Origin: Zygaena filipendulae
Lineage: Eukaryota > Arthropoda > Insecta > Lepidoptera > Zygaenidae
Direction of reading: 5' to 3'
NCBI GenBank assembly: GCA_907165275.2
Contig: OU015661.1
Coordinates: 7,695,501-7,759,500, forward strand
Length of the DNA: 64,000 nucleotides
Numbering within the stretch: the first letter of the stretch is position 1; every line of letters starts with the position of its first letter. The position numbers were made by a program, and so were the translations under genes. The notes under the pieces were generated by a model. That model was not told where the DNA came from, made no database searches, and saw only the letters and a list, made by a program, of their open reading frames with translations. Shown in pieces: positions 50,901 to 63,400 of this stretch.

Positions 50901-53745
50901 GCATTTTTTACGGACTGATAACTACCACTTGTAACTATCGCTATCGCTAACTACATTTTTTCTATGCTTATTTCTATGCTAACTACACTTTTAGGTCGGG
51001 TAAAAGGTAGTTGTTGATTCTAACCTCAAATGTATTGTTGATGTTATTTTAAAAAATCGTGGCTATTTAGTATAAAGTCAAGTCCAACTCCTATAGAAAT
51101 TTGGCCATTGTTCTTTCCTTATATTATTTGGCGAATTTTTGAGATTTATCAGTTTAAACCAAAGAGTAAAATAAACATGTTTGACCTTAGATTTGGGGGG
51201 GGGTCATGTCCCCTATGACACCCCCCCCTTCGGACCGCGCCTGCATTCATAGAGGCATCGCTCAGGGCCCGTATTCACTATAAGGGATATTTTGGGATCA
51301 GGAACCTTTGCGGACGCAGGCAGAACAACCCGCCAAAGTCTCATCACAATCGGACCGATGGTTTCGAAACGCATAGAGGACAGACATACAAACATTGATT
51401 TTTATTTATAAAGATGACTATAACGCGTCGCGTTAAGATAAGGCGCCACTTAATTGCTTTTCCCTCGTCTTCTAAGAAATTTCATTTAAAAAAAATACAT
51501 TCACAATGTTTCTTTTGTCATGAAAAATATAAATTTCTTATATTTTTGCATCTGGAGCGTTTGGGATTGCGTTATTGGTCCAATAACATATTACTTGCCC
51601 ATAACGCGCGCCCAGTTCGATTACATTTTTTCATAATGAGTTTTTATTTTTTTGGGACTTTTCACGCATAACCGATGTTCCTACATACAACCACCAAAAA
51701 GACTTTAGTCCTAGAGAATTAAAAATCCCACTAAAAATATATTCATGTAAAACGATGCCAAGACGAGTCCATAATTATGATGGGCACTGTCAAAAAGTTA
51801 TTAGATCTCATGTAGAACCAAGCTTATAACTCTACACACCCTAACTATACAAGGCCTAACTTCTCAAACTCTACACCTTTGTCAGAATATGTGGCTTGTT
51901 CTATTTCACAAAGTCCGCTCTGCCCTGGCTATAGTAGTGACGTGTACGGATGAGTGCATTTACACACACTAAAACAATGCGTATGTGCACATCTCAACAC
52001 AATCATGATCATGAATCAGGTAATTATTGATCAGGGGGGCTAAGATGCGCAAGACGACAAAATTTTATCGAGCCATTTTATCGATTCTCGTCGACAAAGC
52101 CATACAATATGTCGACGAGAATCGATAAAAAGGCTCGATAAAATTTTGTCGTCTTGCGCATCTTAGCCCGGCATAGCAGTGTTTGTGTCGAAATAAATAG
52201 ATAAAAAAACTATGAACTGTTCATTAGTTTGGATTTAGCGGAGCTCAAACGGGTTTTTTTAATTATTATTCTCTCCTTTCGCGGAAAGCAAAGAAAACTA
52301 AGCCAATACAGTCCAGTCAGACATTATTTACATTGAAGTATGTATATTGGTGAGATGCATTACTACCACGATAAAAATTTGCGGAGCAAATAAATAGTTT
52401 ACAATAATTTTTGCTCAGATTCCTACCTAAAATCCATTTAAACAACGCGGCAACGGTAGCTTCAGCTGTTACCGTAATAATATTTGTATTGTGTGTGCGC
52501 GATATTTTTTTACGGGGTAATATGTATATGTATAAGTACTTTTATATTTTTTAACTTCTATTTTTTATGAACAATGTGACTCGCGGGGTATTACGTGTGC
52601 CAACTGCTAGCGCCACAATCGCGTTTTGAGTTTCTTTGTATGCCTTCTCTCATTCTGCGAATCGATCGCGATGAAACCAAGTTTAATCAGTCTCGTGTGT
52701 GTGTGTGTGTATCAGGGCGCCTATCGTGGGACGGGTTCTTCAGCACGACGGTGACGGACCCGGAGCCGATGGGCAAGCAGGGCCGCGTGCTGCACCCGGC
52801 GCAGCACCGCGTCGTGTCGGTGCGCGAGTGCGCGCGCTCGCAGGGCTTCCGCGACCAGTACGTGTTCGCCGGCTCCGTGCAGGACAAGCACCGACAAGTA
52901 ATCATTCCCTTAATTAAATCCAATTAATATTATGGTATTTTAGTACGGGCTACTAGAATTTAAAAAAAAATCTTACCAGCATAGCTAAGATGCGCGCCAC
53001 GATATGTTTATCGAACGAAAGATAAAATTGTCAACACGACAAATATTAGTGAGCGTCCAAGCAAAAAAGTGCATTAGTGGGGTATTGAGTTGAGACTAGA
53101 TTCGGTTAAACATTTTTTACCACTGGTAGACAAAACGATATAATATGTCGACGAGAATCGATAAAATGGCTCGATAAATTTTATCGTGTTGCGCATGCTA
53201 GCTCCGCAGGCGAGATATTCGATTCGACTGAGTGGATATGCGGTAGTTTGCTCGCAATAATTCCTACTAATATTATAAATGCGAAAGTAACTCTGTCTGT
53301 CTGTTACGCTTTGTTCGGTTAACCGAACATCATAAAATTTTGCAAACACGTCACGGAGTTCTCGCGGGAACTTCGAAATCAACGCGAGTAAGTCGTGAAA
53401 TTTTACATTCACATTGTCAGGGATACACAGAGGGACATATATTACTTTCATCTTGAAATGCCATTGACAACTCCGTAATTACCGCTGGTGAAACAGCGGG
53501 GAACAGCTAGTTAGATATAAGTATTCTGTTGTTTATTGTGCAGTGTGTGACCGATGAAAATTCGTATAAACCTTTGATTAGCAATTTTGTTACAAAATTT
53601 CAGTATTTATACTTAAATCTGTCACATTGGATTTACATATTATGGCGTTTTTTGTATACAGATCGGTAACGCCGTACCGCCGCCCCTAGGAGCAGCGTTA
53701 GGAAGAGAAATAAAGAAAGCGTTAGTGCTTAGCAACTCTCAATAA
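44957..53745 (+). CDS. DNMT1: DNMT1, maintenance DNA (cytosine-5) methyltransferase
   Basis: Copies CpG methylation onto the new strand after replication, in the nucleus. Exons: 44957-45043 (exon begins 44944), 45212-45599, 45752-45965, 46051-49051, 50001-50181, 52716-52897, 53662-53745; all phases agree, total 1,378 residues. Order of parts: PIP-box-like QVMIMSMF at residues 5-12; RFTS domain from about residue 100 (CDICGQFL ... WFIHGFDGG); CXXC finger near 410 ([20 protein letters not shown]); two BAH domains; a [11 protein letters not shown] linker near 890; catalytic domain from about 915 with motif [66 protein letters not shown] and [10 protein letters not shown]. All catalytic residues are present. 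The N-terminus is shorter than in vertebrates. An untranslated first exon is likely. AATAAA at 53825-53830. Confidence 0.96.
46051..49051 (+). CDS. DNMT1: DNMT1 3-kb exon: RFTS end, CXXC, BAH1/2, catalytic core
   Basis: One exon of 3,001 bp holds about 1,000 codons, where vertebrate DNMT1 is split into many exons. It enters with phase 2 (TG|G, a Trp codon) from 45965 and leaves in phase 0 after DGSKCK, joining to [14 protein letters not shown] at 50001. The first two kilobases are AT-rich; from about 48100, at the catalytic domain, codons become strongly GC-ending. An ORF on the opposite strand here (for example 47966-48373) is a shadow. Confidence 0.95.
49290..49395. mobile_element. MITE family C, right-end fragment
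   Basis: GACGCGCGTTATGGGCAAGG then CATAGTGAATAAGGGTCCTG, as at the right end of 60674-60903. Confidence 0.7.
49537..49850. mobile_element. MITE family A, copy 5
   Basis: Ends GGGGATGTTGAC and GGTCAAATAGGCT, flanked by AT at 49535-49536 and 49851-49852. TGACGTCA at about 49679 and 49725. DNMT1 intron. Confidence 0.87.
51263..51615. mobile_element. MITE family C, disrupted copy
   Basis: Left end CAGGGCCCGTATTCACTATA, then unrelated interspersed repeat DNA (about 51290-51408), then the family body ATAACGCGTCGCGTTAAGAT. The right end is missing. Confidence 0.65.
52039..52167. mobile_element. hairpin MITE, family B, copy 3
   Basis: Same 129-bp length as 600-728. Both arms differ from that copy in matched fashion (AAGACGAC against AACACGAT, with complementary changes on the other arm). 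Confidence 0.88.
52979..53207. mobile_element. MITE family B, copy 4 (empty-site reference)
   Basis: Internal sequence GAACGAAAGATAAAATTGTC is the uninterrupted version of the site that holds a family A element at 9273-9598. Ends GCTAAGATGCGC and GCTAGCTCCGC. Confidence 0.85.
53264..53514. repeat. lepidopteran interspersed repeat
   Basis: CTAATATTATAAATGCGAAA start, GAAACAGCGGGGAACAGCTA end. Last DNMT1 intron. Confidence 0.85.
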
Positions 53746-54492
53746 ATCATGATATTAAGAAAATTATGTTAATTTATAATGTATTGGTTATACTTAATGT
53801 TACAATTGTTTTTTAACGGAGGACAATAAAATCGTGTGTTAATAATTATTACCTTTTTATTTACATTAAAAGATACAATACGAAATTGTTTTTATGATTT
53901 ATATACACAATGTGTAAGAATCCCAAGACTAGACACTAACCAATATCAGTGTTTTTTAAACTTACATCAAGATTTCGTACCAGAAATGTCAACTTTACAT
54001 AGTACCTACTTCAGTTTTAAGTTCGAAATTTCGATTTAAAGTTAAAATAACACGATATATGGATTAGATTTCATTACGTTGACGTCCCTAAATCCATCGG
54101 ATGGAAGATCGCAGTAGGGATTTTTGAGTGTAAAAATGTAAATCAGGATCTTTACAAAATATGAAAGAAAAATGGACCTACTTTGCCCTAAGCTTGTATA
54201 ATAATAATAATAAGATACTGGAAATATATCATCAAAAACGTCTCCATAAATAGGCAATGTTTTCTAATGTTAAGTGGCAATAGATCCCATTCTCCTATCA
54301 TATCACAGAAAAGGAAACAAACATTTTTTATATATTATTTATAAAATAATATATAAAAAATTATTTATCAGAGACTTTATATCGTTTCCCCAGACTGGCC
54401 TAGACCATTTCTAGAATTTTTTTCAATATGTGCACATACAAAGATAAATTAACTATGATACTACACAAAACTATTTTGGACCAGGAATTGCT
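53746..54492. other. convergent intergenic gap, DNMT1 / ESF1
   Basis: The 3' ends of DNMT1 and ESF1 face each other across about 750 bp. DNMT1 has AATAAA at 53825-53830. A short inverted pair TTATATATTATTTAT / ATAAATAATATATAA lies at about 54328-54370. No gene. Confidence 0.6.
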
Positions 54493-57400
54493 TTACTTTC
54501 TCAACACATCTTTCGTTTTTCTTTTAATGTTCTTCACTAGCACATTGAGTTCAGCATTTTTGGACCGTTTTGGTGGAACCTCACTTGCAGGGGGCACATC
54601 AGCAGGTCGCCGCTTTAATTTCTCTTGGATGACTCTCTCCATAGTCTTAGTTTTCTTATAATTGGGATCCGTTGGATCTATGTTGAAGAGATGTGAATCA
54701 TACAACGTAGAAAATCGTTGATCATTTATATCGACTTCAAAGTCAGGTAATGACTGTTTTTGTTGTTCCATTGCTTTTTTCTTCTTAAGTTTCTTTTTCC
54801 TGTTTGTCTTCGTGATATTTTCAGCCTCTTGTATTTTCTTGAGGCTGAAGTGTGCCTTTCCATCGTCCTCGTCGTCGACAAGTAATTCCAACTCTGCATT
54901 TCTTTTCTCTTCATCCTCTAAAGTATCGCTTTCAATAGCACTGTCTTTTTTACTCTTTTTCGACTTAGTTTTTTTAAATTCTGCTTTCTCGAATTCTTCA
55001 GCAAAATACGGATCGTTCATATCAATATCAGATGGCACATCATCTGATGAATATCCATCAGAGTTTGAGGAATCGCCATGCTTCGCTTTCGCATTCTTCT
55101 GTAACTTTTTTTCTTTTTTCTTTTCCTTTCTTTTCTTCAAATATTTTTCGAATGGTGTTAGTTTTTCGCTATCTGTAATGAAAAATTACAAACAAAAACT
55201 TTAAACACGTTTTAGTTGAGAACTCCCTTTGATTATGATAATTATGTCCCAAAGTTTGTATTGAAAATTGTGTAAGACTATTCCATGTCCATTGAATATT
55301 TAGTTATAATATCAATTGGCCATTGTCACAGAGCGCGACCTGGTCCCAAACTTAACAGATCTTGTGCTATCTGACCAAACTACTGATATAATATAGAAAT
55401 ATACTAAAAGAGTAGAATCCACGATTTTGTACATTGAATATTTTGACCTAACATTGAGAGGGGAGATAAAAGAAGAGTAACCAAGCACAAAAAAAAAGTT
55501 TTTAAAATTCTTTTCGGTCTGTCTGTCTTGTTCGCGATAATCTCCGAATCTACTGAACAGATTTTCATGTGGTTTTCACAGATAGATTAAGCCATCGACC
55601 ACACAGCCCATAGACGCCTAATGTTTGATTTTGCGTATTGAATGCATTCTGGCAACTAGCTGAGGTAAGAGAAGCGGGGTTGCAACGCCGTGATTGGTTA
55701 ATTCAAGGCCACACGCGCTAGTTACACGCCGTGATTGGCTAATTCACATTTATATCGGAACTATAAGTCAGATGTGTTGACAGGAGCCATTCGCCTGTTA
55801 TTAGGCGTCTATGGGCTGTGTGGTCGATGATTAAGCTTAATCTGGAGCTACATATAGGCTTTGTTTCATTAAAATCGGATGTCGGGAAAAAAGTTGTTGT
55901 ATAAAAATCTTTCGCGCGAATGAAACCGTGGGACACAGCGAGTATAAAAATACATAAAGAAACTTATGCACAAGGCTTCCTTTAACCGATTCGTAGCAGA
56001 TGGCATGACAGGCGTGTCATAACTTTTTTAAAGTGTGACACGGGTTTTTATAACATCAATAGTGACAAGAGAGGCGTTTTATTTTAAAATCCACTGTAAC
56101 TCTATTACATATTATTATTATTTTCACGTAGGTCAAGCGTGTAATATTCGTTTCTGGATATTATGTGATTTAAAAAATTTCAGGGTTTGACAACCTGTTT
56201 GTAAGATGCATTAATAATATTACGTCCGTCCGTACGTTATTACGCCATAAAATATTGTGATAATTATTGTGAATCTTACCATCCATTTTCTTTTTGACCA
56301 ATTCTTCTGCTTTCTCTTTAACTCCCAAGCCCCAAGTGATCTCCATTTCCATTTCTTTGTCGTGTTTCTTATCATCTTGTTTGTCGATGTCCTCTAGTAA
56401 CATTTTGTACTTTTTTATTGAATCTACTTCATTCTCGTTTTCTGATAGATTATCTTCTTCTTTTTCGTGTTCATCTATACAAACGATAATGACGCAATTA
56501 GCTACTTGTGTTGTGAGAAGTACACCTTGCTATAGATTCTATAGCAAAAACCAAATCTGGCATTCAAGCTGTAATTTAACTCTTAATCTCTGGGGCAGAA
56601 GGAACAGCGGGCGAGCTCTGTGGAACTTACGCTCCAGTATCTAGTTTGATTACGACCAACGAAGCATGGTTTCTATAGTATGTATGTCGTGAAACGATAA
56701 TGCACCTACTCAGGTGCATTTTATATCGTTTGCGATCGAGTTCCGTCGAGAACTGTAGGTATACGTAGATAACACAAATATAATATAAGATTGAATAAGG
56801 GTTGATGCAAACCCTCGATAGCACATGGGTACATGTAACTAAAAATTGTCTTTAAAAAAAAAACATTGATAAAGAACTATACACATAACATAAAAGATTT
56901 TTTGGCTATAGATTTTTCCTCCAGCGAAAATGAATTGTTTGTTTTTTTTATATATCAGAAGGGAATCGGATACGGAATAAACCCTCCTTCAATAAGTCCA
57001 TCGTCCTGTTTACTAGCTCAGCTGTTGCACTCGCGTCACTTTCGTGTATGTTTCGAGATAAAAACATTCTTATATTAGTAGTCAGGGATGTTTGTAGCGT
57101 CCTATCAGTGTAAGTACGCTGGCAGAAAGATCTCAATGTATAGAAATGACATTGACATTGTTGACAAGACAGCATGAGCGGGAAACGAAACGCTTGAACT
57201 TTGTCCTAGAGCCCAGGCCAGCGGTACGATACCTTCATCACTACTCGAGGCCAAATACTCTTTGAGGTCGAGGTCATCAATTTTCCCGTCCAAAGCGCTC
57301 TTGATCGCCTCCGTGCGGTTGGGGTTGGTCGCGTCCCACGTCAGCTCCACCTTGGCCTGCTGCAGCGCCGTGGTCGTGAACAGGCGCGGCTTGTACTTGC

Positions 57401-60400
57401 TCAAATCGGGCAGTTTGGTGCAAACCTCCCTCGGTTTCTGGAATGTTGAACATTTTAATAAATAATATTCGATTGATACGATTTGAAAGCAAAAATTCGC
57501 CATTAGGCGCTATATTAAAAATATATGGGTTCTCCATACGTTCAGTAATAATTTCAGGTAGATATTATATATATATTATATGTATACTGCAGGTAAATAC
57601 AAATATTTAAAGATAATTAATGAAATCGAAGATAACAAGCGAAACGATTTAACACTAGACGGCTTTTACGCACACGTGAGTGCGTCTTGGCTCGCGCCGG
57701 AGCGCGGCGAGCTTCGCGTTTGAGATTCAGTTTGATAAAAAAATAAAAAATAGCCTTTATTCTACCACAATTTAAATTAATAATTATATTTCATTCAATT
57801 AATTAAAAATATCTCAAACATATTATCATGTAATATATTTATAGTTATAAAATATACATTGTTATTTCAAATTTCATTTTGTTATATATTTATTTATTAT
57901 TATATTTTTTTCCTTCATGTAGAATGGACTAGCTGAAAAATTTTTTTTGGTCCGTCTTGTAGATTAGTAAAAAATATTGAACACGTATTTTTTCTTTTCG
58001 TCGTCGTCAAGATCCCTATTGTGGAAGTCGCCTCTTTGGTGTAGGCCTCCACCAGCTTCCTCCAGTTATCTCTGTCCCTGGCTTGCCTTCTCCAGCCTGG
58101 TCCACGTATTTCTTTAAACAGACACATCTTCTGCATCTTCGTCCTTCTCTTGGTACCCATTCTGTTAATCAAGTTGATACTGATGATGGCTAAATACATA
58201 CGTATCTTTGGAAGTGGAGTGTCTGTTAAATCAGATACACAGAGAAAAGCTTACAATGTAGGCGACACTGGGTCACCACATTTTCGCTTCGTTACGTAGT
58301 TAGTATTTCTATGTTTGGCGGTGTGGCGGTTAACAGACCTGTTCGAACACGACGTCGTCGGGCACGAAGCGCATGTCGAGGTGCGTGGCGCTGCTCTCGT
58401 ACTCCATGCCGTCGCAGTCCGCGTACAGCCGGTCGGCGGTGGCGGCCGACTCGCACTCCACCACCGCGTAGTAGTACTTCAGCCGGTTCAGCTGGTAGCG
58501 GCGCAACTTCTCCATGTGGAACGTCGAGCCTGCCACCAAACGCCATTGATTCAGATTCAGATTTTTATTAATAATATTAATTATAAGTCAAATTTGAATT
58601 AATTAAATAAAAATGGTTTAAATAATTACAGTAAACATTTAAACAAAACAAGTTCATAGGTCAAAATCAATATTATATAGATATTTAATTAAAATAAAAT
58701 AAATTACATTGGACCATTATCTACACTCTTGCACTAAACCTACAGACATTTTATATAAGGTGTGACAAAAATTAGCTGCAAATATTTACAGGGTTGAAAG
58801 TATAGGTTATTAAAAACAGGATAAGCGAAAAAATAACTATAAGTTTAGTAGTTTTTCAGAATATGAGGAAAAAATATTGTTTTTATCTTTTTGTGAATTA
58901 CTATGAAATTCAAATCTTTCGTGTCTGCACTTGCATCTTTCATGAATAATTGTAGTGTAATCATGATAAATAAAAGACCGATCAAACTATTCGCGAGATC
59001 AAAAGTCTATAATGCACATTATAAACTTTTGATTTGTGGCTAGGACTCTTATAGGACGTCGCTCACGAAGGCAGATTTAAATGTGTGCATTAAAATATAA
59101 TTGAGTAGAGTAAAGAATATTTTTTATTGAAAGGTCAACTGCTAATCAAGAAATTCCATTCAATTCCTGGTGGGGTTGGACTTTGTGTGACGAACAATGG
59201 GTTCCACTTTCCATGGCTCTGTCTATGTATCTATACTATAATATACATAGTAGTATATACCACTTTTGCTTGTCTTCCATCCCACACTAAAGGGATTAAA
59301 ATATAGATCCACTCACACACGGTCACGCGTATACTCAAACTCACACACGCACACACACCCTCCCCCACACACGTCTTCATGTACACAACCCTCACTCACA
59401 CAAGGTTCTTTTCAAATCTTAACTTTTAACGAATTTTAGCTTTTTAATTTTTTAACTATGCTCATGCTGAACAACATGTACTGGTCTGTAACTGTAATTA
59501 CTGATAATATGCAGGAGGGGGCCTGGTGATCTGTATCACAGGAAATATTCCTACGACAACCACCAGTCTCTCACAATAAAGGTCGTACCCTTAAGTTTGT
59601 ACCTACTTAGTAATGACTGTGTTGTGTTGAGACTAATAAAGATATTATTATTATTATTATTGTTATTTAAGCGGTATATTACATTACCTTCCTCATTTCC
59701 ACTGTCATTGGACAAATCATCATCCTCTTCTTTCTGTTCAGTCAGTTCAATAGGGCCACGGATCTCTTCCTCTTGCATCCTCTTTAGTCCATACTCTGAT
59801 GGGTAGATCTAAAAGATGAATTATAATAATAAATGCTATGTTGTATCAATAAACAGCAGATTATATTACACTAGCTGCGGTTTCACGGTTCATGCAGGAA
59901 TTCTGAGATAAAAAGTACCATAGGTCCTTCCCTATAAGGGGGACAATGTGTACACAAAATTTCATGATTAAGTCTCAGAAGGAAGAGGCATTTTTTTATT
60001 TAGATAGGTATCATCTTAGCTACTAAACTACGGCATTTGCAAATGTTCCTGTGAAAAGCGACTAGATATACATTATATTATATCCTTTCTAATATCATAA
60101 ATGCGAAAGTGAGTTTGTTTTATGCTCTCACACCTTAACAGCTCAACTGATCATCATGAAATTTTGCACACATGTTGTCAGGGGTACAGAGAAGGACATA
60201 GGGTATTTTTTATTCCGGAATTCCCATGGGAACTTCGGTGAAACCGCAAGGAACAGCTAGTAATACTGTAAAGTTTTTGCTTCTCTGACTAATACATGAT
60301 TCTTTTTATACCAGTACAATAAGTTCCCAAGGGGGATCCTGAAAATCCCCCAGTTTTTTAGCACAAAATATAAATAAATCTATGAGTTCAGGAAACATGG

Positions 60401-63400
60401 AAATAACACCGAATATAACATTTTAATTACACTCATGCATAATGTCACCTAAAATGATTGCAGTGAATAAAATCCTTGAAAAAGTTTTTAAATAATAATT
60501 TTACTTACGGTCACACTGAATATAACTCCCCCAGGGGGAAGGAATGAGCTGAGCAGTACCATGATATCACTTGCTTTGATATTGTCCCAATCCATGTTAC
60601 AAATAGCAATCCTGTAAATAACATATTATTATTTATTAACGGTTATTTCAAACAATTTTATTTTAAGTATCACCAGGGCCCTTATTCACTATGACCATAA
60701 CACGCCGCGTTAAGATAAGACGCCACAAAAACTGTCTTTCCCACGTAATCAAAGAAATTTTACTCCAAAAAAATACATTTGCAATGTTTCTTATGGCATA
60801 AAAAATTTTTTAATATTTTGGCATCTAGAACGTTTGGAAATGCGTTTTTGGGATGCGCGTTATGGGTAAGGAATGTTGTTGGTCATAGTGAATAAGGGCC
60901 CTGTTTGTTTTTTTTTGTTATTGTACACAGGGAGTTCAATGGAGTTTTCTGATGTTATCTAAACCAAACTGTATATATATCTATAGTATAATATATATGT
61001 AATAATATGTGTAGTTATACCACGTTTGCTTGGTTTCCACGACACAAGCTTATAGCTTAGTGTGGGTTCGAGTAGATCTGTGTGTTGTGAAGTGGATTAT
61101 TATTATTATTATAAACCTAAATCTCTCTGTAAACCAACGCCAAAACCTTAATATATTTTTTAATTCAATTTGGTGTTCACAGTACCTACAATAAATGTCA
61201 AAATTTAAATTATTAGAAACTATATCAAAAGTAAATTCTCCTTAAACTGTAGTTGATGCCAAATTATTAAATGTTTACCTGGCATTAGGTGAAAGTTGTG
61301 ATGGTTAAACTGTTATAATAAATATTCTCAGACAAGCAGTCATAAATTTTATTAGCAGGGAGGTTTTCAACCACTGCCTTTTAATCTGTTACCTCATGTG
61401 CCTGAGCCAAACTCAAGGATATTATAAGAAAGAAAAAATTATAGAATATCATAATGAGTTCTGTTGAGGCATTAGCATTACACAAACATAAAAGCTAAAA
61501 ATGCAGCCATCTTAAGATGTAAAATGGTAGCAAAATTTTGATGTGATACAAAGACTTAAGAGTGAAGAGGAATTAGTGAAACAGAATTAAAAATTGTGAA
61601 CCTTTTGGTAGCCTCATCAGTGGTTTCAGCATCAGCATCCAGCTTACCCCATTCATGTTCCACATCACTGTCTTCTTCCTCGTCACTGCTCTCGTCATCT
61701 GATGAACTTTCACTGAGTAACACACCTGGAAAAGGTTTTATTTGTTGTTTTAGGTGAATTATTCAACAAATTGATGATAAAAGATATATAAATAATTTTT
61801 TTTCCCAGGTAGTGAAATGCATTGACATCAGCCCCCCTAGCTAAATTGACAAGTAATGTGAGTTGATATGGATCAATTCTGAACCCACATAGACATTATA
61901 TTCCCTTCAATGAATTTCTTGCTCTTTTTCTGAACCAATAGGGTAACTAGACAGCCGTGACAAACATTTCTCCCACTGGCAGCATACCTATAGCAAAGAG
62001 AATAATACCATCACTTGGCATATAGCGCGTGGATCAATATTATGTAGTCAGCAACCAGATCAAAAAAATTTAATTTACATAAACAATAAACTTTACTAAA
62101 TTTAATTTATTTATTTATTGTTAACACATACCATACAGGACCAATTACAATGGTTAACAAATACTAGTAGGCCTTGCACACAACTTCTCACACATCTTCA
62201 GAGACACAGACAAGAGGTCCATCCACTCATCGGCAAACAAATCAGATCCAGGGTGGGCCTTCCGGAGAGTATTTAGTACGGTCAAGGCGCAACATACTGG
62301 CGAGTTGGATTGTGCCTTTGTTCGACAAGAGGGGGATGCAAATAGCTCGCATTGTTGGCTTGATCTGTAGCGTCGGAAGTTGTTGGGGACGTACAGCTGA
62401 CCAAAGCGCCAGAAGATCAGGACACTCAAAACGATCTGGTTAAAGTATAGTATATGGACCGTTGATTTTTGGGGTCAGAGGGAGACGGGGAGGGTAGAGG
62501 GGAAGCCTCCCTTAAAAGGGGGAGTTGCGGAAACGCGTAGTTTTTTTTTATGAATTTTTGAATGTTCTAACCTAACCTAGCCGTTCCTTTCCAAAAATGT
62601 AGGATTTTCATCAAATTAAACTACAAACCGCTACGCAAAGTGTTTCTGGCGCTTCGCCGGCCGCTGCCGCGGCACGCTGCGCTCGGCTCGCGCGTTATCT
62701 TACATGTTCTAACCTAACCTAACCTAGCCGTTCTTTTCCAAAAATGTAGGATTTTCATCAAAAACTACAAATGCTACGCAAGGTGTTTCTGGCGCTTCGC
62801 CGGCCGCTGCCGCGGCACGCTGCGCTCGGCTCGCGCATTATCTTACATGTTCTAACCTAACCTAACCTAGCCGTTCCTTTTAAAAAATGTAAGATATTGT
62901 TTCTCAGTACAAGATGGTGCCGCGTGCATGCACAAGTTGTAATATAAGAAACTGTATTAAAGATGCCACACCAGTTGTCACGCATTTGGTGTGCCATTTT
63001 GGAACGCATGCAATGACGTCTATTGTAATAAAAAAAAACGTAAACACAATCACCTCAATTTACTGGTTTATAACCTCAATTTAGTCTAAAAACTTAACTT
63101 TTTAATATTTTTTTTTAGAAAAACTATAAGGTTCCGCAATTTGAAACTTTGCAGAAATGTAGCTTAGACTGACGCCTTTCAGCCTAAAAATTCTGATTGC
63201 CCAACTCGACGGTCCATATACTATACTTTATCCCCAAGCATCCCCATTAAAAAATTGATTGGATTTAGAAATGGGTAATAATGATATTTCCTTTTATACA
63301 AGTACCTAAGAATGGTTTTTTGAATCTTTTACAGTGCAAGAGAGTAACTAGACTCAAAAGGGTTCCACACACATGCACTGGATTCAAGCTTGCTTCCAAC

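Noticed and set aside
62566..62900. Interstitial telomere
   Set aside because: Only 2-3 CCTAA steps per 142-bp unit; not a TTAGG array.
62566..62900. CRISPR-like array
   Set aside because: Adjacent tandem units without unique spacers, in an insect genome.
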